A stretch of 64,000 nt of DNA from Salinimonas profundi (GTDB lineage Bacteria; Pseudomonadota; Gammaproteobacteria; Enterobacterales; Alteromonadaceae), in assembly GCF_014750655.1 (NCBI RefSeq), contig NZ_JABBXD010000013.1:1-64000 (forward strand), given 5' to 3'. The number at the start of each line of letters is the position of its first letter. Positions within the stretch are counted from its first letter, which is position 1. Made by a program: the position numbers and the translations under genes. The notes under the pieces are model-generated. The model saw only the letters and a program-made list of their open reading frames with translations. It had not been told where the DNA came from and searched no databases. Shown here one piece after another: positions 14,022 through 23,666 of this stretch.

Positions 14022-15905
14022 TTAACGTTGTTTTTCCGCTATCCATTTTTTCACATCAGCTTTTACCATCGATATCGGTCTGGCACCGGGCAGTAAAATC
14101 ACGTCGTGAAACTCACGGATATCAAACTTTTCTTTAAGCGCCTCACGGGTCTCTTTTTCAAGAGAGACAAACTCGAGCATCCCCAGCTTGTAACCTAATG
14201 CCTGACCTGGCCAGGCCATGTAACGCTCGACTTCCGGAACCACATCAGACAAAGAGGTGCCTGTGGTTTTATGGAAATAGTCGATAGCTTGCTCTCGGGT
14301 CCAGTGCTTAAAATGTAACCCGGTATCCACCACCAGTCTGACAGCGCGATAAAGCTCAGCCTGAAGACGCCCAAGATTCCCTAATGGATCGTCGTCATAC
14401 ATTCCCATAAGTTCGCTGGCAACAAACTCAGAATATAATGCCCATCCTTCAACGTAAGCATTGTAAGGGGCATTTTGGCGTAATAAGCCAATATCCTGCT
14501 GTGCCATATTGAGCGCGATCTGAAAATGGTGACCTGGAACAGCCTCGTGGTACGTGAGGGTCTTCAGACCAAATTTAGGTACCGCTTTCATGTCACGTAA
14601 ATTAATCCAGTAGATACCCGGACGCGAACCATCCAACGAGGGCGGTGAGTAAAAACCACCGGCTTCTCCGGCTTCCGATACCGGAGGAATACGGCGCACT
14701 TCTACGGCTTGTTCAGGTAGAGTGCCATAAAATTCCGGCGCTTTGGCCATCACTCCTTCAATCTCTTCATTTAAATAACCCAGAAGATCTGCACGTCCCG
14801 CATCGGTAGCCGGATAAACCTGACCCGGCAGCTGCGCAAGCTGCATCATGCGCTCGCCAACCGTCCCTTCGGCATAGCCCTGTTCGCGTAAAATCGAATC
14901 CATTTGCGCTGAGATCCGGTCAACTTCACTTAATCCAAGTTGATGAATGGCATCTGCGCTGAGCGTGCTGTCCCCAAGAAAACGAATTGCATGCTGATAA
15001 AATGCTTCTCCATTTGGTTGCGACCAAATGCCGTCGTCGTTGCTGGCTTGCTGCTCGCTTTCATTTACGGCGCTCAGAGCGCGCTTATAAGCTGGATAAA
15101 CCACGCTTTCAACCAACGCAGCCGCTTTCTCAGTATAATCGGCTCTATCCTCGTCACTCATCGTATCGATTTGCGCCAACTTACTTTCGAACGTCGTAAC
15201 CAATTCATGATCCGCAGGCGCGGAGGCAAGAAAGTTATTCAAAAATTGCAGCGTTTTGGGATGCAGTTTTTTGGGAAGTATGATGCCCTGAGCCATATCC
15301 TTCCTGAATTTGGCGACTACACCATTAACAAAATCGTCCATTTTTTCGAGTCTGGATAAATACGCTTCAGCATCGGCTTTACTTTTTACTGACTGTTGTA
15401 CTTGCATTACCTTTGGCACATCAATCAAAGGGCCTGATATCTGATTAATAATGTAAGGTAGATGACCTGCCCAGGTATCGATATACCCACCGGAAAAATT
15501 GTTATCTCCCGCGTAATACTGAAAAAGATTAATCAGAATTTTCAGATGTTGTTGTTTGTCATCAGGCAATGCCCTGGCGTCAATTTCTTTTAAAGATGCA
15601 ACGGCGCGTCGCATATCCCGCTGAAAGGAGGCCATTCCGGCGGGACTATAGTCGGGTAGACGATGGGCATACGATCCATTTGCCTGCTCCTCTGTCAGTC
15701 CAAGCATTGAAGCCAAAGTAGGCTGTGCGCTAATAAAGGTATTTGTCCACTTGGCCTGCCGCTGCTCAAGCAATGACACGGCCTGTTTCTCGGTCATGCT
15801 GCCCGAAGTGACAGTATCTGCGCCAGACGTTGTATTGCCAGGCCCTGAACATCCCGCCATGAGCGTGGCAGATATAAATGAAACGGTAATTATATTTTTA
15901 AGCAA
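14022..15905 (-). CDS. DUF885 lipoprotein, putative metallopeptidase
   Basis: 627 residues starting at TTG 15905 with AGGAG seven bases before it. Lipobox LMAGC in the signal peptide. The family core HEAVPGHH begins at H453, followed about 35 residues later by a conserved YVEGWALYSE; the HExxxH-like motif plus downstream E are the presumed zinc ligands of the DUF885 family, which is built of long helices and behaves like M32/M3-type oligopeptidases. Likely acts at the outer membrane or in the periplasm on peptides. Single-gene unit. Confidence 0.9.
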   Translation of the reverse strand: MLKNIITVSFISATLMAGCSGPGNTTSGADTVTSGSMTEKQAVSLLEQRQAKWTNTFISAQPTLASMLGLTEEQANGSYAHRLPDYSPAGMASFQRDMRRAVASLKEIDARALPDDKQQHLKILINLFQYYAGDNNFSGGYIDTWAGHLPYIINQISGPLIDVPKVMQVQQSVKSKADAEAYLSRLEKMDDFVNGVVAKFRKDMAQGIILPKKLHPKTLQFLNNFLASAPADHELVTTFESKLAQIDTMSDEDRADYTEKAAALVESVVYPAYKRALSAVNESEQQASNDDGIWSQPNGEAFYQHAIRFLGDSTLSADAIHQLGLSEVDRISAQMDSILREQGYAEGTVGERMMQLAQLPGQVYPATDAGRADLLGYLNEEIEGVMAKAPEFYGTLPEQAVEVRRIPPVSEAGEAGGFYSPPSLDGSRPGIYWINLRDMKAVPKFGLKTLTYHEAVPGHHFQIALNMAQQDIGLLRQNAPYNAYVEGWALYSEFVASELMGMYDDDPLGNLGRLQAELYRAVRLVVDTGLHFKHWTREQAIDYFHKTTGTSLSDVVPEVERYMAWPGQALGYKLGMLEFVSLEKETREALKEKFDIREFHDVILLPGARPISMVKADVKKWIAEKQR

Positions 15906-16267
15906 TTTTTTTCTCCTTCCGTCAATTTACTCATTGTTGCGCATCAGCACTACATTTTCAGTAGATTCGACCTGACTTTACCCCATTACGTCGTGAGGTG
16001 GAGGAACCGAGCAAAGAATGGGAGCCAACAGCAATTAACCACAACGCTGCTGATAAAAGTTAATCGAAAAGTGAAATCTGCATTTGCGTCCAGCCCACAA
16101 TCAGGCAGGGTGATGTGATTACTAAGGGATACTGACGGTATAAGTAGCAAGCGATTTTGCCAAACCAATCTACTAATAGAGATTATCCTTAGTAATTGCA
16201 ATGCTTTTATAACAGTGACTAATATGCGATAGCAGTTATTGAAATTTAGCCACAATAAGGATGTTGA
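15906..16267. other. Divergent spacer between DUF885 gene and aspartyl protease gene
   Basis: 362 bases holding the ribosome sites of both genes (AGGAG on the minus strand, AAGGATG before 16268). AT-rich promoter-like stretches exist near 16195-16240 (CTTTTATAACAG) but no clear operator. Confidence 0.45.
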
Positions 16268-17167
16268 ATGAAATTTAGTACTCTATTTGCCTTTCTTTTC
16301 ATCTACGCGCCCTTCGCGCAAGGTGCTATGGATGAGATTCCATTGCAAGTTACAGATGATGGGCACTTTAGCCTTGAAGCAGTGATTAATGGAAGAGAGG
16401 GGACATTTATACTTGATACAGGCTCAACGGGGTCTATTGTTGGCCTGAGTAAGCTTGAATATTTCGGCATCAGAAAGGCAAAAAGCGCTATAGATGGAAT
16501 CATTATAGGTGACGAGGAAAAAGGCAAAATAGAAACCTTCCCAATTAGCATCGAGTCACTGGTCATAGGAACTCACGAGCTAACACTCAAGAATATACAT
16601 TCAAATTCAACACTTCATCTAGAGCCTCAGATTGACGGTATCATTGGCCATGATGCAATTGTTGAACTTCACGCTTTGGTTGATATTAGGAACAGCAGGC
16701 TTTTAGTACCAGAAAAAGACAATGATGTAGAAGCGCTGTTTACAGGCTCTGGTTCAAAATATACCGCCATTCCTCTGCTACAAACTGAAATGGGATTTAA
16801 CCTTGTTAAAGCAAGACTTAAGCAACATGATGTAGTAATGCTAGTGGATTCAGGTGCACAACAAGTTGTTTTGGATATGTCTGTAGTAGACGATGATTTT
16901 GGTTTCGATTTGGAAAATCATCCAAAAGCAAAATTAGTTGGCCATGATGGAACAGAGACGCCTATGAAGGTCGTACTGAACAAAACAATAAAAATCGGAA
17001 GTGCAGCAATTAATAGCGATTTTCTCGTGGCTGACTTCGGTGCTTTAAAACAGGCTATTGGGTCGGAAAATGGCATGTTTGTAGGAATTGTCGGTAACAA
17101 AGAGCTGGCCTCTATCAATAGTATTATTGACGCTGCCAATAACACTATGTATGTGCAAAAGAATTAA
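16268..17167 (+). CDS. Secreted retropepsin-like aspartyl protease
   Basis: 299 residues. Signal peptide of about 19 residues ending AQG-A. Two aspartyl protease half-sites in one chain: ILDTGSTGS with D50 and VDSGAQQ with D194, each followed by a hydrophobic-hydrophobic-G flap-like segment (DGIIGHDA, GIVGNKE). Both lobes are present, so it could form a complete pepsin-like active site without dimerising. Periplasmic or extracellular. Codon usage is AT-richer than neighbouring housekeeping genes, suggesting an accessory gene. Substrate unknown. Confidence 0.82.
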   Translation: MKFSTLFAFLFIYAPFAQGAMDEIPLQVTDDGHFSLEAVINGREGTFILDTGSTGSIVGLSKLEYFGIRKAKSAIDGIIIGDEEKGKIETFPISIESLVIGTHELTLKNIHSNSTLHLEPQIDGIIGHDAIVELHALVDIRNSRLLVPEKDNDVEALFTGSGSKYTAIPLLQTEMGFNLVKARLKQHDVVMLVDSGAQQVVLDMSVVDDDFGFDLENHPKAKLVGHDGTETPMKVVLNKTIKIGSAAINSDFLVADFGALKQAIGSENGMFVGIVGNKELASINSIIDAANNTMYVQKN

Positions 17168-17577
17168 CCAGGCAAGTGATCAATGGTAAGCCCGAAATTT
17201 CCCGATACGTCTTATCGCCGATATTAAACTGCCAGACTGGTACCGTTGTTACTGACTCAGCGTCACGATATACATCACAACAAAAGCGATTAAGCACACG
17301 CTCATGCCATATGAATGTCATAAGAAATTAACCTGCTTTTTTTAAATTTGTCCAATATGCCAGTAAACGCCCACACCAATGTCGCGCTTGTGTGTGAAGC
17401 TAATCAGTAAGTGACTGAAGACCTGCAAACCACACATCGCTTGGAAAGAGATGCGCTAAGAAGATAACTATATCCACGTTTCGGCAAGTCATTTTCGTAA
17501 ATAGAAGACATGCACTCAGTGTCTAGACTGATCCTGCGCCGTTAGGCGACTGACACAGATTGGTATGTAAAAGCCGC
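17168..17577. other. 410-bp convergent gap, nothing recognised
   Basis: Lies between the 3' ends of two convergent genes. No gene-length frame and no clear terminator; a T-rich stretch CTTTTTTTAAATTTG near 17335-17350 has no matching stem. Confidence 0.5.
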
Positions 17578-17979
17578 TTACTCAGGAAACCTGCAGAATT
17601 CTGGCACATCATCTAAATCTTTATCCCAACCCGCTTTACTGGAAGTAAAGATGTGAGCGTTTGGTCGTAAAGTGACTGGTGTATCCAGACATCCGGCGGG
17701 AATGACAAGCAAACCATCCTGATGAATACCTGGCATTAGGGAACCACAGAATTTACAAAAACTTGTCGTGTGGCGAGTGCCTGAAAGCGTGAAGGTAGTC
17801 ACAGAATCTGCACCTGGTAACCATTTCAACCTGGCCGATTTCGAAAATAAATTGGCCGCATGCGCTGACCCGGTATCCTTTTGGCAATGCCGACAATGGC
17901 ACAGGTAAAAGCCGTCAACCTTCCCCTGCACTTCAAATTTAGCATTACCACACAGGCAAGAACCATAATAATCAGCCAT
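17578..17979 (-). CDS. GFA-family (glutathione-dependent formaldehyde-activating-like) protein
   Basis: 133 residues, the usual family size. Zinc ligands GSCLCGNAKF, YLCHCRHCQK and FCKFCGS are all present in order. Members such as Gfa bind formaldehyde-glutathione adducts; most relatives have unknown substrates. I choose the second of two adjacent ATG codons because the first adds only one residue. Cytoplasmic, single gene. Confidence 0.88.
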   Translation of the reverse strand: MADYYGSCLCGNAKFEVQGKVDGFYLCHCRHCQKDTGSAHAANLFSKSARLKWLPGADSVTTFTLSGTRHTTSFCKFCGSLMPGIHQDGLLVIPAGCLDTPVTLRPNAHIFTSSKAGWDKDLDDVPEFCRFPE

Positions 17980-18112
17980 CAAGCATCCTTCTACTGTCTA
18001 TATTATGCGCGCACCACATCAAGTTTTACGGCACCGTTAAGTGATCGATAATCGTGAAAGCACCCTCGTGTTTTATCTCTCTGTGACCGCAGAGAACTAC
18101 AATAGCGCAGTG

Positions 18113-18328
18113 CTATGAGTCATCAGATTCATTAAATTTTCGTTTTAAATACTTGAGGCTGGCATTAAGCTCTTTTATTTCTATCCGCGACTCTATGGCG
18201 ATATCACGCATTTCTTTAACGCGTTTTGAGATAAGAATGACGAATACCGGAACTAAAACCCACAAAATAATAAGTGCGAGGTAAAATAATGCGCCTGCGG
18301 CGCCAACACCTTCCAATATGCCTTCCAT
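18113..18328 (-). CDS. Small membrane protein with cytoplasmic coiled tail
   Basis: 71 residues. One strong helix at about 12-34 (ALFYLALIILWVLVPVFVILI) is followed by a charged heptad-like tail (KRVKEMRDIAIESRIEIKELNASLKYLKRKF). AAGGAG sits at good distance before ATG 18328. The form resembles small phage-shock or division-associated membrane proteins, but no family can be named. Intergenic on both sides, so probably its own transcript. Confidence 0.65.
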   Translation of the reverse strand: MEGILEGVGAAGALFYLALIILWVLVPVFVILISKRVKEMRDIAIESRIEIKELNASLKYLKRKFNESDDS

Positions 18329-18880
18329 AGTTCATTCTCCTTAAAACCTATTGTTCACTTAACAGGCAAAACCAGCGCCATCAGCCCTATTTATCTTTTC
18401 ACTCATTAAAAAGCAAGCGCGATTTCGTAGTTTTCTGGCCCCCATTCTTACAAGCAAAGTTGTTTAAATTTGCCTATACACCCATTTGCGATGCTAACGC
18501 CTGAACTTCATGCTTTGCCATCAACGGGACAACCCGGAAAACGTGTTTCTTATCTTTAGGCAAATTTTTGTACTTTCAATTATGGTGGATGCTCCGATAA
18601 GCAGCCAACGCCTTTTGTATAAGTGAAGAAATACATGCTCTGAAACGCGATAGTCGCTTTCGCTTAAATCCCAGTATACGCAACACACGCTTTGAAACAC
18701 GTTAAGTTCGCGCCCTTTGATTTTCCAGCCCAAAAAATGGTGTAGGAAGACCCATGGCACCAACTAGCCGTCAAAACATATGATTTCGTTAGTGTTCTGA
18801 TTTTGGTTTTGCACTCAATCCACGCAAAGATGCGAATGCTCAAGTGCATCAACAGAAGACAGGTGATGCTGATACAGCTT
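18329..18880. other. Gap with only doubtful frames
   Basis: Two overlapping minus-strand frames of 60-80 codons (18521-18763, 18664-18852) have no ribosome site and share no family. They could be two halves of a frameshifted cysteine/tryptophan-rich gene, but nothing supports either as real. Confidence 0.4.
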
Positions 18881-18932
18881 GGCGTTTGTCAGATAACAAA
18901 CGCCGGTAAAAATGTCTGTCAGGCAGACATTT
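18881..18932 (-). terminator. Double hairpin, terminator of the CigR-like gene
   Basis: On the minus strand, AAATGTCTG and CAGACATTT (18910-18918, 18924-18932) form a 9-bp stem followed by TTTTTA, directly after the stop of the next gene. A second perfect stem, GGCGTTTG (18881-18888) with CAAACGCC (18897-18904), follows at once. Confidence 0.75.
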
Positions 18933-18939
18933 AAAAGTT

Positions 18940-19245
18940 TTACCTTAGAATTTCGACGATTTCCCTGGTTGCTTCAATAAGCCTGATGACTCGTCCGTCA
19001 ATCTGTACGGTGACAATACCATCGTTTCGAACAGGGTCCATTATCGATGCGTTTTTGTACACCTGCGTATCTAAGCGCTCACCTACAGCAAGCTTTTTCT
19101 GCCAGCCAGGTGGAAGCTGCCCCGTGCGGTTCACTTTCTTTTCCAGTCCGGGAGGCAAAGACTTATCTTTATTGGTTTTCGCCTCAGATACTGTACAGCT
19201 TATCGCCGATGCCAGGACAAGTACTTTAACGATTTCTGTTTTCAT
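18940..19245 (-). CDS. CigR/RcnB-like periplasmic protein
   Basis: 101 residues. Signal-like N-terminus (MKTEIVKVLVLASAISCTVSEA), then the repeated motif LPPGLEKKVNRTGQLPPGWQKKL and a C-terminal strand pattern IVTVQIDGRVIRLIEATREIVEIL. This is the arrangement of the CigR/RcnB-like small periplasmic proteins; in Salmonella CigR is linked to virulence control and RcnB to metal efflux, but most members are uncharacterised. The gene has its own terminator. Confidence 0.8.
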   Translation of the reverse strand: MKTEIVKVLVLASAISCTVSEAKTNKDKSLPPGLEKKVNRTGQLPPGWQKKLAVGERLDTQVYKNASIMDPVRNDGIVTVQIDGRVIRLIEATREIVEILR

Positions 19246-19623
19246 TCAAACTACCGCGTAAAAATGTGCAAGATATCCCGAAAAGATAACAGTTAATTCC
19301 TGCCATCATAAGATTTATCGCGTAGTCGCTCTCATACCGGGGTAACAACCACCATTCCTTGCCATAACTGTGAGGCCTGACGTAACCCTCAGGTGAGAGA
19401 AGTGATTCATAAGCTTCATACTCACAGAAGCCTAGACGGTCATTAGCTTCATGGCCATAAAGGATGTTTTTTAATTTTGCTTTGATGGTGAGATAACAAA
19501 TGATGATCGGTGCTAAACAAGGCAACGGGGCGACAGTAATCCCACCGGGGCTGTCAATTACGCAGTAAAGAATAAAAAGCGAAGATAAGCCAGCTTTCTT
19601 ATGAATTGATTTTTGTCTGGCAT
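19246..19623. other. Gap between the CigR-like gene and the TonB receptor terminator
   Basis: A minus-strand frame of 141 codons (19226-19651) spans it, but its start lies inside the receptor terminator hairpin and its end overlaps the CigR-like start; no ribosome site. Probably non-coding or a relic; the AT-rich part before 19245 should hold the promoter of the CigR-like gene. Confidence 0.45.
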
Positions 19624-19656
19624 AAAAAAATCCGATGCCAATTTTTGACATCGGAT
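19624..19656 (-). terminator. Rho-independent terminator of the TonB receptor gene
   Basis: Minus strand ATCCGATG, an 11-base loop, CATCGGAT, then seven T. Lies about 100 bases after the receptor stop. Confidence 0.85.
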
Positions 19657-19716
19657 CTGCTTAGAAAAATCGACCGTTCTATAGGGAGACACCTAACCGA
19701 ACGGCGATTTGTAATC

Positions 19717-19738
19717 GTCGCTCAGTTTACTGAGCGAC
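19717..19738 (-). terminator. Hairpin after the TonB receptor stop
   Basis: GTCGCTCAG and CTGAGCGAC form a perfect 9-bp stem with a 4-base loop, 15 bases after the stop, but with no T run. May protect the mRNA 3' end or assist the terminator that follows. Confidence 0.5.
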
Positions 19739-19752
19739 TAAAAGTGAGTTAA

Positions 19753-22731
19753 TTAAAACTCAATACCTGCGCTTAGCTGAACATAGCGAGGTGTTTGATA
19801 AGACGTTGCAGCCATGAAGCGCGGGTTCGTATCACCCGGGAAGCTCAGCTCAGCCGTCTCGTTTTGTCGTTGTACAGATGATGCATTCAACACGTTGAAG
19901 ACATCAGCTCTTAACGTAACCACTGTCTCGTAGAAATCCATGTTGTATGTGGCGTTTAAATCAAGACGTGGCGTCCAGTCAGTACGTCCGAAGTTACCAC
20001 GAGGGAATCTGGTGTACTCGTTTGCCATTTCTTCGTCGGTACAGTTCGCGTTACACACATAGAATGTATCACCATATGAAGGTACGCCATTAGGGTGGCC
20101 CACACCAAACGCATTCAGAGGACGGCCTGATGACAGGATAAAGTTTGCACCCAGTGTCAGATTATCTGTCATGGAATAGGCACCATATGCCTTGAAGGTA
20201 TGACGACGATCGTTAGGCAGATAGCCATACGCACCGTCCATCAGATCGGCAAAGTCGAAATCCTGTGTGATACCCGCATCATCCTGTGCGTTATCGGATT
20301 TTACCAAACCTTCAGTATTACCGTAGCTTTGAGCCCAGGTATAAGAGGCATTAAATGACCATTGACCGTCCCATACACGCGCCAAAGTTAATTCAACTGC
20401 GTTGTATTTACGCTCACCTTCAGGGAAGCCAATAGACGCTAAATCAACATCAATAGCTTCATCTACCGCACCATCATCGGCACAGTCGGTATCAGCAAAG
20501 ATAGTAGCGGTTTTGCCCGGGTTACCCAGAACATAAGAAGACGCATGACATCCGAACGTATCATCCAGGTATGACTCAATTGACATATCATCGATCGCAC
20601 CGTTCAGCTCACGACGAATACCACGGATGCCCCAGCTCCAGTTTTCAGCAAAGACCGCTTCGTAGCCCAGAATGAATTCATCCTGGTACATGGGATCTAA
20701 GTCCTGGTCGACGATGCTACGCGTATCCGGAACTGCACCATTCGCATTCACACGCGGATCACCGATTTGCTCACCTTTTTCATAGTCCAGGTAATCACTG
20801 CCATTGAACTGCTCAATGGATGTACCTACCAGCGGGTAATACGTGGTTACATCGTACTCGTTGCCAGACATACGCACGTTGGTGTTACTGGCTACAGGAA
20901 GGAAGTAACGCCCGACGTTAGCAAACACCTTGGACTCGCCATCACCGTTGATATCATAAGACAGACCTAAGCGAGGTGCCCACATGTTGTCAATCTCAAC
21001 AAAAGTATCACCTGCACTGTTCATGTTGTCGAAAGTGTCGTACCGCAGACCAATAGTGGCTGTCAGGTTATAGGTAATACTCCAGATATCTTCAATATAA
21101 AATGCGCTGTTTTCTGTTTCAAAGCTGCCCGAAACAGTACGCACCCGCTCTTCTACATATTCAGTAACCCCTGCAGGAATGGAAGAACCGTTATCCAGTT
21201 CAGCGCCTGGTGTACCGTCACGAAGGTAAACAAACTTACCATCAGGGCCAGAATACCCTTCCAATGCATTCGATGTATTGGTTTCAGTGTCATAGCCGAA
21301 GCGCAGCAGGTGATCGCCAACGTACCATTCAAAGTCAATGCGCATGGCTTCACGCTCATCCTGACCTTCTTCTACAAGATAGGCCGGGCTACCGATACAA
21401 CCAGCAAAACGGCCAATCGGCGCATCTTCACGCAAGTCGTAGTGGAAGTTACACTCACTTTGCACATTACTTCTGGAAGTGATGTCGTATTTATTTTTAC
21501 CGTACAGGGCTTTAACAGTAAGGCTGTCTGTCAGGTAACCGGTATACGTCAGTGACCAGTTGTCACCGCCATTTTCTTCATAACCTGTTGACTGATAAAT
21601 TTTTTCACCGGTTTCCAAATCGTTGGTGAAGTTGTCAGTAACGACGGTATTGGAGTCTGAGAACGCCAATAATTCCAGCTTGTGGTCTTCGTTGATGATC
21701 CAGTCAATTTTACCACCATAGAAGGCATCGTCTGAGCTTTGATCGAAGAAGTTACTGCCTTCACCGGTTGTTCCCTCGTTGCTGATGTCCCGCGGGTTAT
21801 AAATACCGTAAAAGAACAAAGTGTCTTCGATAAGTGCGCCGGAAGCCCAGATATTGCCTTCCATCTCACTTCTTTCATCAAGACGGTTTACGATATAAGC
21901 GCTACCGTTAGACAGGTAAGTATCCGGGCTTTGCTCTCTTAAGCTTTCAGGCTGATAATAAACGTTGGCGCCCATTTTAAATTCGTTGGTACCACTTTTG
22001 GTAACGGCGTTGATAACACCACCGGTAGAACGACCGAATTCAGCAGAATAACCACCGGTTTTAACTTCAAACTGTTTGTAAAATTCAAAAGGCACATTGG
22101 AGAAACCCGTACCCGTTCTGAAGTTTGTAACATTCAGCCCGTTAATGTAAACAGCGTTTTCTGCAACGGAAGAACCACCAAATGAGGCAAGGTTTCCGGT
22201 GTTACCAAAACGATTGTCGCCAGCCGTGGTACTAGGCGCAAGTAGTGCAACTGATGTTGCGTTTCTTGGAACGGGGATACGGTCAATTTCAACTTCACCG
22301 ATGTTCAGTGACGTACCAGAAGAACGCATATCAATCATTGAGATTGAAGAACCTGAAACTTCAATTCTCTCAACATCTGATGCTAAGCCTACCGTCAGCT
22401 GACGTGAGGCACCAGCGCTGATTGAAAACTCTTGAGACTGATTTTGCGAATAGCCCGGTGCGTTAGCAGAAACCGTGTAACGGCCGATAGGCAGTGCAGG
22501 AAATCTGTAGCGCCCTTCTTCATCAACCTCAACCGTTCTTGTATAGCCGGTTTCGACATTGCGGATTGTAACACTTGCTGCATCAACTGCCTGTTTAGAA
22601 GAACTAACGACCTGACCTGACACCGCGCCGGTTGTGCTTTGTGCCATGGCGGGCGACATTGCTCCAAACGCAGCAGTAACAGCGACTGCTGCAATCGTGC
22701 GCTTGAATATATTGTTTTTGAAATTGACCAT
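19753..22731 (-). CDS. Oar-like TonB-dependent outer-membrane receptor
   Basis: 992 residues. Signal peptide ending near AMA-Q (30). A carboxypeptidase-regulatory-like beta-sandwich (about 34-112, GAVSGQVVSS...YTVSANAPGY) precedes the plug (about 150-250, VYINGLNVTNF...GGYSAEFGRSTGGVINAVTKSGTN) and a 22-strand barrel ending in the typical C-terminal phenylalanine (LSAGIEF). This Oar-type architecture is common in marine Alteromonadales, where such receptors import large peptides or polysaccharide fragments using TonB energy. No neighbouring enzyme points to the substrate. Monocistronic, with a long AT-rich upstream region. Confidence 0.9.
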   Translation of the reverse strand: MVNFKNNIFKRTIAAVAVTAAFGAMSPAMAQSTTGAVSGQVVSSSKQAVDAASVTIRNVETGYTRTVEVDEEGRYRFPALPIGRYTVSANAPGYSQNQSQEFSISAGASRQLTVGLASDVERIEVSGSSISMIDMRSSGTSLNIGEVEIDRIPVPRNATSVALLAPSTTAGDNRFGNTGNLASFGGSSVAENAVYINGLNVTNFRTGTGFSNVPFEFYKQFEVKTGGYSAEFGRSTGGVINAVTKSGTNEFKMGANVYYQPESLREQSPDTYLSNGSAYIVNRLDERSEMEGNIWASGALIEDTLFFYGIYNPRDISNEGTTGEGSNFFDQSSDDAFYGGKIDWIINEDHKLELLAFSDSNTVVTDNFTNDLETGEKIYQSTGYEENGGDNWSLTYTGYLTDSLTVKALYGKNKYDITSRSNVQSECNFHYDLREDAPIGRFAGCIGSPAYLVEEGQDEREAMRIDFEWYVGDHLLRFGYDTETNTSNALEGYSGPDGKFVYLRDGTPGAELDNGSSIPAGVTEYVEERVRTVSGSFETENSAFYIEDIWSITYNLTATIGLRYDTFDNMNSAGDTFVEIDNMWAPRLGLSYDINGDGESKVFANVGRYFLPVASNTNVRMSGNEYDVTTYYPLVGTSIEQFNGSDYLDYEKGEQIGDPRVNANGAVPDTRSIVDQDLDPMYQDEFILGYEAVFAENWSWGIRGIRRELNGAIDDMSIESYLDDTFGCHASSYVLGNPGKTATIFADTDCADDGAVDEAIDVDLASIGFPEGERKYNAVELTLARVWDGQWSFNASYTWAQSYGNTEGLVKSDNAQDDAGITQDFDFADLMDGAYGYLPNDRRHTFKAYGAYSMTDNLTLGANFILSSGRPLNAFGVGHPNGVPSYGDTFYVCNANCTDEEMANEYTRFPRGNFGRTDWTPRLDLNATYNMDFYETVVTLRADVFNVLNASSVQRQNETAELSFPGDTNPRFMAATSYQTPRYVQLSAGIEF

Positions 22732-23666
22732 ATAACCTTTCCTGGATTATTAGTTATTATTTATATTTATCTATTTATTTTTTGTTGTTTATCTGAAGCA
22801 AGGCTAAATCCAAACAACGTCCATAAAAATAAACTTCTTACTATATAAAGAGAGCTTATTTAATTGAACTTTTCGCCCACATACTAATCAAATAGATTAA
22901 AAAAGGTCAATGTCATTGGTCCAATTAAAAAACAATCAAATCAATTCAATATTCCTTATATATTCTTAAAGATAAACCCTCACCTACAATTTTTGTTAAT
23001 TCATCGATAATTATAAGCATGTCAGCGTAAAAGAACGCTTTAAGTTGTCGTTTTAAAAATTTTATATAGTCATTAATTTATTAAATTGCAGATCCGTTTA
23101 CTGTGTATTTTTTGCTCACATTATTATAAATAAGAAATCCTGCACATTTGTCAGTATAAGATATATATGAAAGAGGGGGACTTGAAGAGGAAGGTGTTAT
23201 TGATGTGTGTTCACGCCACAGCCGCAATGACCATTTGTCTTATTTCTATTGTAAGAGATATGCTTATTGCATATGGATGAAAAGACCTCAATACTTTTGA
23301 GAATTTAGTATGAAGACTACAGTCAGCATGAGGATCGCATACTGAAAAATGCTACCTAAACAATTCGCTCACAATTTAATCAAACAGAAGATAATGGCAA
23401 TATTAGTTTACGGTAATTAGGAGAACTACAAGCGTGCTCAATAATGAGGAGCTTAAAAATTTTTTAAATTAATTATTAGTCAAAAAAAATTTTTGCAATT
23501 AATACTTACAAGTATTTTCACCTAAGCTTTAATTTAAAAAATCTTATATCTTTTACACTGCAAATATGGGCAAATATTACGCATATTAATTGGTACCTCC
23601 TCCCTACTCACACCTCTTGCACTAGGTAAAGCACGTCTTTTATTTTTGGATGAAAACATCAACTCA
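22732..23666. other. 935-bp AT-rich spacer upstream of the TonB receptor
   Basis: Markedly AT-rich with many A and T runs (for example 22905-23110 and 23440-23550). No gene longer than 40 codons is supported. It should contain the receptor promoter. Its composition is unlike its neighbours, so it could be a remnant of foreign DNA or a binding region for H-NS-like proteins. Confidence 0.6.
23167..23280 (+). CDS. Possible 37-residue membrane micro-protein
   Basis: ATG 23167 opens 37 codons: a basic start (MKEGDLKRK) then a hydrophobic run (VLLMCVHATAAMTICLISIV). Weak purine-rich stretch upstream. No homology known to me; chance is quite possible in AT-rich DNA. Confidence 0.2.
   Translation: MKEGDLKRKVLLMCVHATAAMTICLISIVRDMLIAYG

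Noticed and set aside
18521..18852. Two overlapping minus-strand frames, possibly one frameshifted gene
   Set aside because: No ribosome site or recognisable motif; the two frames do not join into a known protein.
19226..19651. Minus-strand frame of 141 codons
   Set aside because: Its start lies in the terminator hairpin of the TonB receptor gene and its end overlaps the next gene; no ribosome site, no family.
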